Shown here piece by piece: positions 34,369-43,039 of a stretch of 64,000 nucleotides of DNA. A program made the translations under genes and the position numbers. Under the pieces are notes generated by a model that saw nothing but the letters and a program-made list of their open reading frames with translations, did not search any database and was not told where the DNA came from. Where the stretch lies: positions 4,278,001 to 4,342,000 of the forward strand of contig NZ_LR746496.1 in assembly GCF_902729405.1 (NCBI RefSeq), given 5' to 3'. Numbering within the stretch: the first letter of the stretch is position 1; every line of letters starts with the position of its first letter. The DNA is from Acididesulfobacillus acetoxydans (GTDB lineage: Bacteria > Bacillota > Desulfitobacteriia > Desulfitobacteriales > Desulfitobacteriaceae).

Positions 34369-34680
34369 TTCCTTACCTAGCCCCGGCTCGACCGTCTCCG
34401 GCCAGGCTGCAACTCATAGCGCAGTCTCGCCTGACCACCTCGGCCTAATCCAATACCGGCTGTCGCTTGGGTATTCGAAAACGGGTCTGCTCCTCGGCCT
34501 CAGGCCCTTTTCTGACCGCCTCGCGGCGTGTCAGATAACCTAACTCTGGACTGGACGGTTCGAGGGTCCGACTCTCCAGTGAGCCCCCAGAGTATCCTCG
34601 GATCTTGGCCTCGTTCCAGTGTAAGGACTGGAACGGGAGGACAACACCTCCACTAAACGAAATGGGGCTGCGAATCGCCC
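34369..34680 (+). ncRNA. IS110-linked noncoding module (candidate bridge RNA) before the transposase
   Basis: About 310 nt shared with 22535-22861, ending ggctgcgaatcgccc at 34680, where the truncated transposase frame starts. The hairpin CGTTCCAGT-GTAAGG-ACTGGAACG is conserved while its outer base pairs change. The motif agggctgcgag recurs right after the transposase stop (35956-35966), which may mark an element end. Size, position and structure fit the noncoding end of IS110 elements. Confidence 0.55.
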
Positions 34681-35958
34681 ACTATCCGACGCCAACATTA
34701 CCTCTCACATCTTAAATCCCTTACACGCTAAAGCCATCCCCGGTAAGAAGACCGATCAGACAGACGCGCAACGCATTGCCTATTTATCCATGCATAACCT
34801 GGTCCGCCCCAGCTATATTCCTGAACCGATTATTATGAATCTGCGTTTACTAACCCGCCAACGCTGGGCGGTCGTGAGTTCTCTGCGTCGTACCAAGAAC
34901 ACCATTACCCGTACTTTGGATGAGTGCAACATCAAATTCAGTCTCGTTGCCACGGATTTATTCGGGGTATCCGGCCGCCTCGTGCTGACAGCTTTGCTGA
35001 AAGAGCAAGCGCCCGATCCCTTCCTCTTGGCTAATTTTGCGAAAGGTAAACTCCGTAAGAAGATCCCTCTTCTTTGTGAGGCTTTAACAGGACATCTCTC
35101 TGATGAGCACCGCTTTATCTTGGGCCTTCTTTTAGACGATTTATCCCATATTGAACAGGAGCTTCTCCTGCTTGACGCCAGGATTAACGCCTATGTCTCG
35201 GTTCACGGGCTGCTACCTTGGCTGAATATCCTGCTCTCAATACCCGGAGTGAAAAGACTTTCGGCGATTAATATTCTCGCAGAGATAGGTACGGATCTCT
35301 CCTCTTTCCCCGATACGGCTCACTTTGCTTCTTGGATCGCTCTTTGTCCGGGTAACAACATAAGTGCCGGCAAGGCAAAGTCGGCCGCTATCCGTAAGGC
35401 GAACCGCTATCTGCGCTCCGCTTTGGTCCAGGTCGCTTGGGCCGTGCCCGCCAGAAGAACTCTCCCTTGGCGAATTACTTCCAGTCCGTAAGACGGCGGC
35501 GCGGTACGAATAAGGCCCTCATTGCCCTCGCTCATAAGCTTGTTCGTATCATTTACACGCTCTTTACTCGCCAAGAGAAGTTTGACTTTACCAAGCTTCT
35601 TTCTTCGCCTGTTTCCTCAGCACCTGCCCCCGAGACGCCCGCTCAACCGTTACCCGAAATGAGTGAGTTATCCTCGAATCTAGCGCTAATGGTCAATCTG
35701 GGTGAAGACAACGACCTGCCGGAAGCCTTTCCTACAGAAATTGGCTCCGCTTCATCCTCCCTGGAGACCCTTTCCCCTCCCCCAAATCCTTCTCCCTCTA
35801 TCTCTCAAGAGGTTCTTGAAAGTAGTCGCACTAATTCAGTACTGGCTCCTAAGAAACGGCACTCGGTCAAAACTTCCGCCAAGGAAGAACGCCCCACGAC
35901 CACGGAGCCAGTCGCTCGCCGCCGGGGACGCCCTCGTAAACAGCAAACCGAGACCTAG
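34681..35958 (+). pseudogene. IS110-family transposase, N-terminally truncated and frameshifted, with AT-hook tail
   Basis: The open frame starts mid-protein with KTDQTDAQRIAYLSMHNLVR, the second half of the DEDD RuvC-like domain. The transposase_20 domain follows (SIPGVKRLSAINILAEIGTD, CPGNNISAGKAKSAA with the catalytic Ser). The first Asp and Glu of DEDD are missing. Near 35445 a frameshift separates it from KALIALAHKLVRIIYTLFTR and a Pro/Ser-rich tail of about 110 residues ending RRRGRPRKQ, a canonical AT-hook. IS110 transposases normally lack such a tail. The TAG is followed at once by ggctgcgag. Confidence 0.8.
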
Positions 35959-36178
35959 GGCTGCGAGCAAGCTTAACGAATTCTAAGACTCAATGGGACC
36001 CGAAGCCAATCGGAATCCTAGCTTTGCTATGCCTATTTTCGGTTTGCAATTTCTTTAATTCGCCTCCGCTCTCGGTTTTCCTCCCTGGTTTGGCTCTGCC
36101 CTCAGGAATTTTCACGCGTAACCCCACCCCTTTGTCTCCTAAGAGTATTCTATTTTCAAGCCAATCCGTTCCGATACT

Positions 36179-36970
36179 TCATGGGCCTGGACGAGATCGT
36201 TCATGTTGAGCGTGATATTGGACTTCGATCAGCTTGTAGCGTCCCGAACTTCTCCCTATTAGACTTTGGACTTGCAAAACAACGGGGTCGTTGATCATGG
36301 TTTCTCTGATCCTGTCAAGGGGGTCGTTGATCATGGTTTCTCTGATCCTGTCAAGGGTGTCCTTGTCCAGAGAAATGTCCAGGAGGACTTTGACGGCATC
36401 AAGAATAACCTTTCCCCCCGCGCGGACAATGAAGAGCACGATAAGGATAGCCGCCACTCTGTCCAGCCTGATTCCAAAATAGTTGGACAGGAGGGCAATC
36501 AGGACCACACCATTACTCATGACGTCAGCCAGAAAATGTCTGGAATCCGCGCTTAGGCCCGGCGATCCTGTTTCTTTGCCAACTTTCCGCTCGTAGCGGG
36601 AAAAGCTGTAAATAACGGCGATCACCAGGCACAGGCCGGCAATATTCCACCCACTGTTCTTCAGCGCCTGACCCGCACTTTGAAACACTTCTTTGGCAAT
36701 CCCGTACCCCGCGAAAATAATCATGATGCCGACAAGGGCCGAGACTAAATTTTCCACTTTATAAAGGCCGTAGGGAAACCGGGGGGTCTTGCGGTTGGCT
36801 AATTTGAGACCGGCGAAAACAGTCAGCGATGCCACTACATCTGTCAGCGAGTGCAAGGCTTCCGCCTTTAAGGCAATACTCCCGGAATAAAGAGCTAATC
36901 CGTACTTGACGGCGAAGGCAAAGCTATTGATGATAAAGGCGGTAACCGCTGTCTTCTCAACCTTTTTCAT
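36179..36970 (-). pseudogene. Cation diffusion facilitator with internal duplication and C-terminal frameshift
   Basis: A CDF transporter exporting divalent metals (Zn, Fe, Co or Mn) by proton antiport. Six helices are visible. The metal-site helices read FAVKYGLALYSGSIALKAEALHSLTDV in part and DSRHFLADVMSNGVV, with His and Asp ligands. ATG 36970 follows GGGGGAGG. Two oddities: a 36-nt tandem duplication repeats the 12-residue unit DRIRETMINDPL, and near 36225 the frame shifts. The sequence in the other frame (NITLNMNDLVQAHEVSERIG) gives the expected cytoplasmic C-terminal domain. The membrane part could still be made, but dimerisation would be altered. Confidence 0.8.
36285..36356. repeat. 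36-bp perfect tandem duplication inside the CDF gene
   Basis: gggtcgttgatcatggtttc and the next 16 nt occur twice with period 36 (36285-36320 and 36321-36356). The duplication keeps the frame. Confidence 0.9.
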
Positions 36971-37050
36971 ACCCCTCCCCCTTTCGGCCCGCACGGTACC
37001 CGACTGGTTCGAAATGGGAACAGCCGGGAGCCGCAATCAGGCGAACCTTC

Positions 37051-37856
37051 TTAAAGGTTTGCTTCTGTTTTTTCCGCCATCTTGACAAGATGATCGGCAG
37101 CTGCGGCAAGATACTCCTGGTCCATATTTTCAATTTCTCCTCGGTCGCAGAGTTCAGCCACTCTGGGATCGATCGGCATTTTGCCCAGAACCTCCGTTCC
37201 CAGCTCAGCCGCAATCGTTTCAATATGACTTTCCCCAAACATCTTGATCTCTTGGCCGCAATCCGGACAACGCAGATAGCTCATGTTTTCAATGATCCCC
37301 AGCACGGGAATATCCATGGATTTCGCCATGTTGTACGCCTTGCGCACAATGAGATGGACTAGATCCTGCGGAGAGGCGACCACAATGACCCCGTCCAGCG
37401 GCAGGGACTGAAAGACTGTCAAGGGCACGTCTCCGGTCCCCGGCGGCATATCGAGAAAGAGAAAATCAAGATCCCCCAAATCACCTCTGACCAAAACTGT
37501 TTAACCGTTCCGGAGAGGATGGGTCCGCGCCAAATCACAGGCATATCGTCTCTTTCCAGGAGAAGATTCACCGAGACTATGCGGATGCCGTCCCGGGATT
37601 GCACGGGCACAAGGCCGTATTGGTTCCCCGCTGCCTTGCTGGTAATACCAAACATTTTCGGGATCGAAGGTCCCGTGACATCGGCATCCAAGATCCCGAC
37701 ACGAAAGCCCTTCCTCTGGGTCAGCACGGCCAGCATGGAAGTGACGAGGGATTTACCGACGCCTCCCTTGCCGCTGACAATGCCGATGACACGATGAATC
37801 GAATTCATTTCATGAGTCTTTACTTTAAAATCCGGGGTTTCTCCTTGCTTATCCAT
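37051..37856 (-). pseudogene. Mrp/NBP35-type P-loop ATPase with a one-base frameshift
   Basis: Mrp proteins carry Fe-S clusters to target enzymes. The P-loop is VSGKGGVGKSLV, and further blocks are ILDADVTGPSIPKMFG, MPPGTGDVPLTVFQ and IIENMSYLRCPDCG with the CxxC that can bind a bridging cluster. The frame breaks near 37462: VIWG continues as ILIF in one frame and as DLDFLFLDMPPGTGD in the other. One missing G in the run TGGGGGATC explains it. All functional motifs survive, so this may be a sequencing error. ATG 37856 is nine nt after AAGGAG. Confidence 0.85.
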
Positions 37857-37921
37857 TTCAGCCATCTCCTTAGTTCCTTGACATATTCTGTCTTAATCTT
37901 GCCACATTCCGTCTTGCGGCG

Positions 37922-38857
37922 TTACCATTTGCGCACGAGATAACTTTTTCCTTCATGGGTTAGCCTTTTTACCAGACCTTCGCCCAGCAATTTGTCAACA
38001 ACCTCCGGCCCGGATTGGCGCCGTTTAAGCAGCACTGCAATCACGTCTTCCCGCACCGGATGGACTGCGGTAATACTCAAAATGTCTGCCACAGGATCTT
38101 CTGTCAAACAAAAATTGACCCCTTCATCTCCGCTTATGCACTCGACCGGTGCTTTAGATTGGTTTTCAAAGATCCGGACGGCAGCCCGCAAACTGTCATC
38201 CTTAGGCCTTCGTATTTCTTTTTCCGCCGGTGGTCTGGTCGGCACTAAAATATAGGCCTTGGCCGGTCTTATTTTAGAGAGGTAAGCCGCTGTTTGGCAC
38301 AAGCATTTTTCATCGTCGTTGAGCCCTTCCACAAGCATCGTTTCCGTAACCAGAGTGCCTTTGAAAATGCGGGCGAAGTCAATGATACCATGCAAGATAT
38401 CCCTAAGGTCGAGATAACCATAAGGCCGATCCACTGTGCGCCATTTGTTAATATCGACGGAATCCACCTTAAGCGACACCCAATCCGCAAGTAACAGATC
38501 ATCTTTGACATCATCCCGCCAAATCAAGGAGGCATTGGAAATCACGGCGATTTTGCGGCCCGATCGTCTGAACAGTTCTATCGTTTTTCCCAAGTTCCCG
38601 TCCAGGGTGGGTTCCCCGTCGCCGACGAACGTGACATAGTCGATTGTTTGCCCTAAGGTCTTCAGCTGCGCGATCTTCGGCTCCGCTTCCCGCCATAGCT
38701 CCTCCGGTTCGAAGAAGGTACTTCGCGCCATTTGCATCTTATCGGTCCTTCCCAGCTGGCAATAGACGCAGGAGTAAGAACAGTGTTTGGGCGGAACGTT
38801 GTTGACGCCGAGGCTTTGACCCAAACGTCTGGAAGGAACCGGACCAAAAATTCTCAT
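37922..38857 (-). CDS. Radical SAM protein of the Fe-S oxidoreductase (wybutosine-synthase-like) group
   Basis: A 311-residue radical SAM protein from the ATG at 38857 (MRIFGPVPSRRLG). The motif CSYSCVYC at about residues 28-35 binds the 4Fe-4S/SAM cluster. FVGDGEPTLD is the GGE-type SAM motif and SLKVDSVDINKWRTVDRP the substrate-side region of this COG0731-like family. A winged-helix-like C-terminus (VDKLLGEGLVKRLTHEGKSY) follows. The family occurs widely next to metal and cofactor genes in anaerobes; its reaction is not known. Neighbours on the same strand are Mrp (downstream) and DUF364 (upstream). Confidence 0.83.
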   Translation of the reverse strand: MRIFGPVPSRRLGQSLGVNNVPPKHCSYSCVYCQLGRTDKMQMARSTFFEPEELWREAEPKIAQLKTLGQTIDYVTFVGDGEPTLDGNLGKTIELFRRSGRKIAVISNASLIWRDDVKDDLLLADWVSLKVDSVDINKWRTVDRPYGYLDLRDILHGIIDFARIFKGTLVTETMLVEGLNDDEKCLCQTAAYLSKIRPAKAYILVPTRPPAEKEIRRPKDDSLRAAVRIFENQSKAPVECISGDEGVNFCLTEDPVADILSITAVHPVREDVIAVLLKRRQSGPEVVDKLLGEGLVKRLTHEGKSYLVRKW

Positions 38858-38949
38858 CTCGCAGACACCCCTTCCTCTCATGGCTCTAGAACTCACTCTA
38901 TTTTTACATCGGCCCTATGGAGCGCTCGAAACTCACCTAGGCACGGCAA

Positions 38950-39753
38950 TCACAAAGTATCCATCCGCCCTTGAAACGGCACCCCGGCAGGGACCCTGAC
39001 CGATATTTTCTGACCGTATTGGATGAGCTGCCTTATACCGGCGCACTGGCTGATCCCACTTAAGATAGCCTCCCCATGAGCCGGTAGCCATCGGGTTCCG
39101 GATAACATCGTAACTCTGGAACCTTTAAAGGCTTCAGGGTATAACGGGGTGCTGGAGCCCACCATCACGACATCCCGAGCGGCACTGCAATAGCTTAAAA
39201 CATCTTCCAGCGTCCTATTAATAAGCGATGTACTACTAACAAACACCACCTGGCAGGCTGGCAAAAGTCTCGGCTCAGCGCTTTCCGGGTAAATCTCATC
39301 CCTGACATCCTCACCCCGCTCAAAAATTAGGAGATGTCGAGCTTTGCTTTTTAAGCCGGAAACCAGCGGCCCAATATGACCAATCATTCCAACCGCATCC
39401 GTAGGCCGCACGTCGACCGAAAAAACCGCATCGTTTTCTCGAAAACCCTCGTCTTTTTTCAGATGGTTGAAATCGGCGACGGAGTTCAGCACCGCTAATC
39501 CCAGGGCAGTCGTTATGACGTTTTTACCCCGCACCCCCCAGCCGGCTATTTCGGCGGCAGACCTTCCCACCATTTCTCCGCTCTCCTTCAGGGCTGAGCA
39601 GGTGTGCAGAGTTTCTTTTCTCAACACATACGTCACGCCAATCGAACCATCATCCAGTTCGACCCCCATGAGCCCCAGGCCGATTCTCACTTCTCTGACT
39701 TTCTTCTCCGCGAGTCTGGGAAGCGCCAAATCATAAATGCGTTCCAAGAACAT
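38950..39753 (-). CDS. DUF4213/DUF364 protein, putative heavy-metal chelation domain
   Basis: About 267 residues. The N-terminal DUF4213 part (RIGLGLMGVELDDGSIGVTY; AEIAGWGVRGKNVITTALG) and the Rossmann-like DUF364 part (AVGMIGHIGPLVSGLKSKA, VVFVSSTSLINRTLEDVLSY, MVGSSTPLYPEAFKGS) are both complete. It is the full-length counterpart of the protein at 10268. The family is associated with metal or metallocofactor handling without a proven activity. AGGAGGG precedes two Met codons; the one at 39753 has the better spacing. It belongs to the group of Fe-S and cofactor genes from 37 to 45 kb. Confidence 0.82.
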   Translation of the reverse strand: MFLERIYDLALPRLAEKKVREVRIGLGLMGVELDDGSIGVTYVLRKETLHTCSALKESGEMVGRSAAEIAGWGVRGKNVITTALGLAVLNSVADFNHLKKDEGFRENDAVFSVDVRPTDAVGMIGHIGPLVSGLKSKARHLLIFERGEDVRDEIYPESAEPRLLPACQVVFVSSTSLINRTLEDVLSYCSAARDVVMVGSSTPLYPEAFKGSRVTMLSGTRWLPAHGEAILSGISQCAGIRQLIQYGQKISVRVPAGVPFQGRMDTL

Positions 39754-39857
39754 AAGCATAGGCCCTCCTGTCCTTTTGGATCATCTCCTTACTCAAGTCC
39801 CCAGGGTTCCTCCACCCATCTCGCAACTCCACTTACACTTGCCTTCTCTATCCCTCT

Positions 39858-40196
39858 CTAGTGCTGTTCATGGCGGAACCTTCTCCCTCTTCCCTGGCGT
39901 TCTCCAGGATGCCCCGAAATTTCGTAATTTCCGCCTTCAATGCGAATTATCTTTCCCCGGACAAGCGCGTCTGCCAGCTTTTGTCGGGCCGCATTGATAA
40001 TTCTTTGAAAGGTTCCCCTGGATATCCCCATGCTATCCGCGCACGCGTCCTGCTCCATACCCTCCAAGTCAGAAAGCCGTATCGCTTCAATTTCCTCGAC
40101 GGTCAGGATAACCTCTTCGCGATTCTCAAGATGCGGATAAAACGTTTGGTTAACAGGGATAAACTCAACCCTTCGGCATTTTATGGGTCTAGACAT
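39858..40196 (-). CDS. DUF134 family DNA-binding protein
   Basis: A 112-residue DUF134 protein, MSRPIKCRRVEFIPVNQTFY at the start, followed by a sigma-region-4-like helix-turn-helix (LTVEEIEAIRLSDLEGMEQD, MGISRGTFQRIINAARQKLA). The family is predicted to regulate transcription and is usually found beside NifX-type and MinD/Mrp-type genes, exactly as here. The C-terminal part is short and basic. An imperfect palindrome around catgcatatgagcatg lies upstream at about 40212. It is the best local candidate for the factor that recognises the GGCATATGCC operators at 42359, 43040 and 43234, but that is inference. Confidence 0.85.
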   Translation of the reverse strand: MSRPIKCRRVEFIPVNQTFYPHLENREEVILTVEEIEAIRLSDLEGMEQDACADSMGISRGTFQRIINAARQKLADALVRGKIIRIEGGNYEISGHPGERQGRGRRFRHEQH

Positions 40197-40358
40197 CCTC
40201 TCACCTCAATACCTCATGCATATGAGCATGACCCTGTTACGGAGCAGTGCCCTAGGGAGAGCCTACCTCTTCGGGTAAGCCCTCCGTAAACACTAACGCA
40301 AACGTTGCCCAGGCTCTTCCTCCAGGCCCTTCCTTATGTTTTCAGTTAAACCTCAGAT

Positions 40359-40760
40359 TTAAACTTCCTTACCCAATTCTTCCCCCGGTTGACAAACAAA
40401 AACCTTCTCCACATGTAACAGAACCGCTGCCTGTGCTTGTAAACCGGGCATCTTTTCCTTAACCCAGGTTTCGGCTTCGTCGAACACTTTTCCCGATGTT
40501 GACCGGGTAGTCTTCCCCTTAATTTGATACGCTTGCCCGGCTTTCAGATCCCATACACAAACGGCCATCTGTGGATTGGAGGTCAAATTACCCCTGGTCT
40601 TGTTCATAAAATTATCGACGATTAACAGGTTGTTTTCATCATAGACCTTTACAAATGTCATGGGCACAACATTCGGTGTTCCGTCCGGATTTGCTGTAGC
40701 TATCGGAAAAACTTCTTGTTTGGCAATTAGTTCTTGTACGGCCGTACTTAATTTTGACAT
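40359..40760 (-). CDS. Pyridoxamine 5'-phosphate oxidase-like FMN-binding protein
   Basis: A 133-residue split-barrel flavin-binding protein of the PNPOx-like superfamily. AKQEVFPIATANPDGTPNVV and VPMTFVKVYDENNLLIVDNF are the typical first strands, then NKTRGNLTSNPQMAVCVWDL. Members bind FMN or F420 and reduce diverse substrates in the cytoplasm; the reaction here is unknown. It is shorter than true pyridoxamine-phosphate oxidase (about 210 residues) and lacks its substrate loops. It is transcribed with the reverse-strand cluster and apparently monocistronic. Confidence 0.8.
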   Translation of the reverse strand: MSKLSTAVQELIAKQEVFPIATANPDGTPNVVPMTFVKVYDENNLLIVDNFMNKTRGNLTSNPQMAVCVWDLKAGQAYQIKGKTTRSTSGKVFDEAETWVKEKMPGLQAQAAVLLHVEKVFVCQPGEELGKEV

Positions 40761-41112
40761 CCTGCATTATCCTTTCTTGTCGCTTGAGTTTACTCTACCT
40801 TTACCATCCATCTTTAGCGTCCGACCTGTGGGTACGTTCCTTTGCGCTCGGACGTCTTCCGTAGAAGGCATGCTCAAGACCGGCACTCCTCCCCGGTACA
40901 CACGTCTGCTCTCACCCGAACGCCACCGCCTGATACCCGGCACGATGTTTACCCGGGGACTGCCAAGGCTGTCCCGACCACTTTTCCTACCCGCCGGCTG
41001 TCCAGATCCCGCTTCTCAGGAAAAACCGCCCCGGTCTCCACGCCGAAATTCGCATTTCCAACATCACCTCCTTTCACGTTTCGGGTGGGACCTGCGAACT
41101 CTTGGCTTTCGT
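40761..41112. other. GC-rich intergenic stretch
   Basis: No gene recognised on either strand. A reverse-strand AAAGGAGGTG near 41075 is followed by a 22-codon frame (MRISAWRPGRFFLRSGIWTA and two Gly), which looks like a chance ORF or the start of something deleted. Confidence 0.4.
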
Positions 41113-41514
41113 TCACTCACCAGCTTCGTTCATCTTCCTGTAGTAGTCCTCAATCGCGCCTCTTAGCCCCTTCACAGCCAAGAGCGAGCAATGCTTCTTA
41201 CGTTCCGGCAGTCCGCCCAAAGCTTCTATAACATCGTCATCCGTAATTTCCAGCGCTTCCTCCAAGGCTTTACCCTTAGCCAGCTCACTGGTCACACTGC
41301 TTGTGCTGATGGCCCCGGCACATCCGAAAACGAGATAACTGATCGCCTCGATCCTCCCGTCCCTTACTTTAAGATAAACCGTCACCGAGTCTCCGCAACT
41401 GGGATCGCCGATGGTACTCTCCCCGTCGGCGTTGTTCATTCTCCCTACATTTCGTGGGCAGATGAAATGATCCAGAACCTTATCCGTGTAGATTCCTGTC
41501 GGCACGACATTCAC
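41113..41514 (-). CDS. NifU/IscU-type Fe-S cluster scaffold
   Basis: A 133-residue NifU_N domain protein. The three scaffold cysteines appear in GDPSCGDSVTVYL, FGCAGAISTSSV and KKHCSLLAVKG, with the Asp next to the first Cys. Such proteins assemble 2Fe-2S or 4Fe-4S clusters donated by a cysteine desulfurase and pass them on. No desulfurase gene is in view. The predicted start is GTG 41514 after CGGGGGAA. It lies among genes for Fe-S ATPases and the NifX-like protein and probably supplies the clusters of the Hdr/Flx complex nearby. Confidence 0.9.
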   Translation of the reverse strand: MNVVPTGIYTDKVLDHFICPRNVGRMNNADGESTIGDPSCGDSVTVYLKVRDGRIEAISYLVFGCAGAISTSSVTSELAKGKALEEALEITDDDVIEALGGLPERKKHCSLLAVKGLRGAIEDYYRKMNEAGE

Positions 41515-41629
41515 TTCCCCCGAATAGAATAGCGCGGGAAAACTGTTGTGGCTCTAAGATAGTCCAATATCTTTCAAAAGGAGGCAGGCAGGAATTTCTC
41601 CTGCCCACCGGCTTAGGTAGGTATTCGCC

Positions 41630-41953
41630 TTATTCGGCCTTGGCCTCCACCTTTGCCAACTGCTGTTTCACCCACTGCAGCTGTTTCTCTAGGAGCTCGG
41701 CCTGTTTGCCCAGAATCTCCTGCTCGTTTCCCTGGCTTGCATAGGCTCCGCCCAAGGCAGAGAATCCTGTGCCCGCCCAACCGGGCAGACCAGAAAAACG
41801 GCTCATTCTGAAGCCCCGTCCTCTGCCAAAGTTCCTCCCGTAACCCGGCAGGGGACTGAGGAAACCCGATGTCGCAAAGCCTGAGCAAAATCCGGCCCTT
41901 CTGCCTGTGAGCGGCCCCATTCCCATTGGACCCGTTCCATCTCCTCCTGGCAT
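41630..41953 (-). CDS. DUF5320 Gly/Met/Phe-rich protein
   Basis: A 107-residue protein starting MPGGDGTGPMGMGPLTGRRA, the DUF5320 signature. A glycine-rich middle (GYGRNFGRGRGF) and a C-terminal coiled coil (ILGKQAELLEKQLQWVKQQL) follow. The ATG at 41953 follows AGAGGAGGTGATAAGC. DUF5320 proteins accompany NifX/MinD gene sets in many anaerobes; the function is unknown. It lies 48 nt after the MG-repeat protein gene at 42002-42304 and is probably expressed from the GGCATATGCC promoter at 42377-42405. Confidence 0.8.
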   Translation of the reverse strand: MPGGDGTGPMGMGPLTGRRAGFCSGFATSGFLSPLPGYGRNFGRGRGFRMSRFSGLPGWAGTGFSALGGAYASQGNEQEILGKQAELLEKQLQWVKQQLAKVEAKAE

Positions 41954-42001
41954 GCTTATCACCTCCTCTCTGCTTGTTGTGCGCATACAAGCCACCCAAG
42001 G

Positions 42002-42304
42002 TTATCCTCTGATCATGACTGTCCCACACTGAGGACATTTCAAAGACCTGCACGGACTGCCTAACTGATGAGATACTTTCGTCCCGCATTGCGGGCAGAT
42101 ACAATCTCCGGCAGGACCCGCGCCGAAACTGTTGTTGCCAAGCCCCCCTTTTCCTTGGCCCATACCTTGGCCCATGCCTTGGCCCATACCTTTCCCCATG
42201 CCTTGGCCCATACCTTTCCCCATGCCTTGGCCCATACCTCTTCCCATACCTTGACCCTGTCCGCCGCCTTGATTCCGAGGCCCGATTCTGTCTCTATTTG
42301 GCAT
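42002..42304 (-). CDS. Met/Gly-repeat protein with a C-terminal zinc ribbon
   Basis: A 100-residue protein from MPNRDRIGP. The centre is nine or so repeats of GQGMGKGM-type units, encoded by an 18-24 nt tandem DNA repeat (about 42160-42255). The C-terminus holds two CPQCG motifs (CICPQCGTKV and LKCPQCGTVM), a zinc- or iron-binding ribbon. The Met-rich repeat could bind soft metals such as copper. The start at 42304 is preceded by GAGAAGGG. It is the first gene behind promoter/operator site A. The product resembles the DUF5320-associated proteins, but the exact family is uncertain. Confidence 0.75.
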   Translation of the reverse strand: MPNRDRIGPRNQGGGQGQGMGRGMGQGMGKGMGQGMGKGMGQGMGQGMGQGKGGLGNNSFGAGPAGDCICPQCGTKVSHQLGSPCRSLKCPQCGTVMIRG

Positions 42305-42358
42305 AACACATAACCCTTCTCTCGTCAAAATGACTACTACTTCGCGGAACTTGTTCTT

Positions 42359-42405
42359 GGCATATGCCCATAACTCATTCTAAGCTCATTTCGACCATAT
42401 GTCAA
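42359..42405 (-). promoter_or_regulatory. Promoter/operator A (TTGACA-17-TAGAAT plus GGCATATGCC)
   Basis: Reverse strand: TTGACA at 42405-42400, a 17-nt spacer, TAGAAT at 42382-42377, then the palindrome GGCATATGCC at 42368-42359, close to the expected +1. Same layout as sites at 43040, 43198 and 57403. It drives the MG-repeat and DUF5320 genes. A palindrome over the start point suggests repression. Confidence 0.8.
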
Positions 42406-42502
42406 TAACCTTTGACTCCTGATCAGCTTTTTTATCCAGACCTCCTAGGTGTAACCCTGCCACACGCAGCCCGACCCTCTGAATGACTCTCTCGCTTCCG
42501 CT

Positions 42503-42874
42503 TTAAGTATTAAACAGAACTATGAAAACCTTGTCTCCCTCTTTTCTTCCTTTCAGCAATTCGCAGTGTCGCAAAATTGCAAGTTGTTTTTCCAGTTCCC
42601 AATCCGGCACGTTAAAATGCCTCATGAGCTCCTGTCTTGTCGACTTACCCACTCCTTTTATATAGTCGTAGATATCTTTTTGAAGCTCCGTAAGTCCCTG
42701 CGTACCTGTCTCGCCCAAATGCTCCCGATGCTTTTGGGCCAAATGTACAGCCGCCACATCACAGGATTTAGGAGGCTGCAAAGCTCCGACATAGCAATCC
42801 TCACAAAGCGCTTTTCCACGGTAATTGTAAACTTCTCCTTCGTTCAGAGAAGCTCCACATCTTTCACAATTCAC
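42503..42874 (-). CDS. Zinc-finger/winged-helix protein of unknown function
   Basis: About 123 residues. The N-terminus is a zinc-binding knuckle pair, CERCGASLNEGEVYNYRGKA, then CEDCYVGAL. The C-terminal half (about 60-123) looks like a winged helix: LTELQKDIYDYIKGVGKSTR and QELMRHFNVPDWELEKQLAI. It could be a redox- or metal-sensing regulator. I take GTG 42874 as start because AGAGGCGG lies eight nt upstream; the open frame goes on 12 codons further without a better site. It stands behind promoter/operator site B and may itself act on the regulon. Confidence 0.65.
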   Translation of the reverse strand: MNCERCGASLNEGEVYNYRGKALCEDCYVGALQPPKSCDVAAVHLAQKHREHLGETGTQGLTELQKDIYDYIKGVGKSTRQELMRHFNVPDWELEKQLAILRHCELLKGRKEGDKVFIVLFNT

Positions 42875-43039
42875 TTTTGATACCGCCTCTCTGCCAGCTA
42901 ATCGTTGCAAGTGTCTCCGCTGTTACCCGTTTACTTGAGCGAATACGACGCATCGCCTTACGCCCAACCCACTGACACCCACACCCACTGAACCCCCACA
43001 GTCGTCTCCTCACTTCGAATCTTTCCTTCTTTTGTTATT

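Noticed and set aside
40200-40240. Fifth GGCATATGCC-type operator upstream of the DUF134 gene
   Set aside because: The sequence is catgcatatgagcatg, which shares only the central catatg; no TTGACA-17-TAGAAT accompanies it.
40660-41166. Plus-strand ORF of 168 codons
   Set aside because: It overlaps the start of the FMN-binding gene and the end of the NifU gene, is Pro/Arg/Ser-rich without any motif, and has no ribosome site.
42160-42255. CRISPR-like array of short repeats
   Set aside because: The units are 18-24 nt without unique spacers and lie in frame inside the Met/Gly-repeat protein gene.
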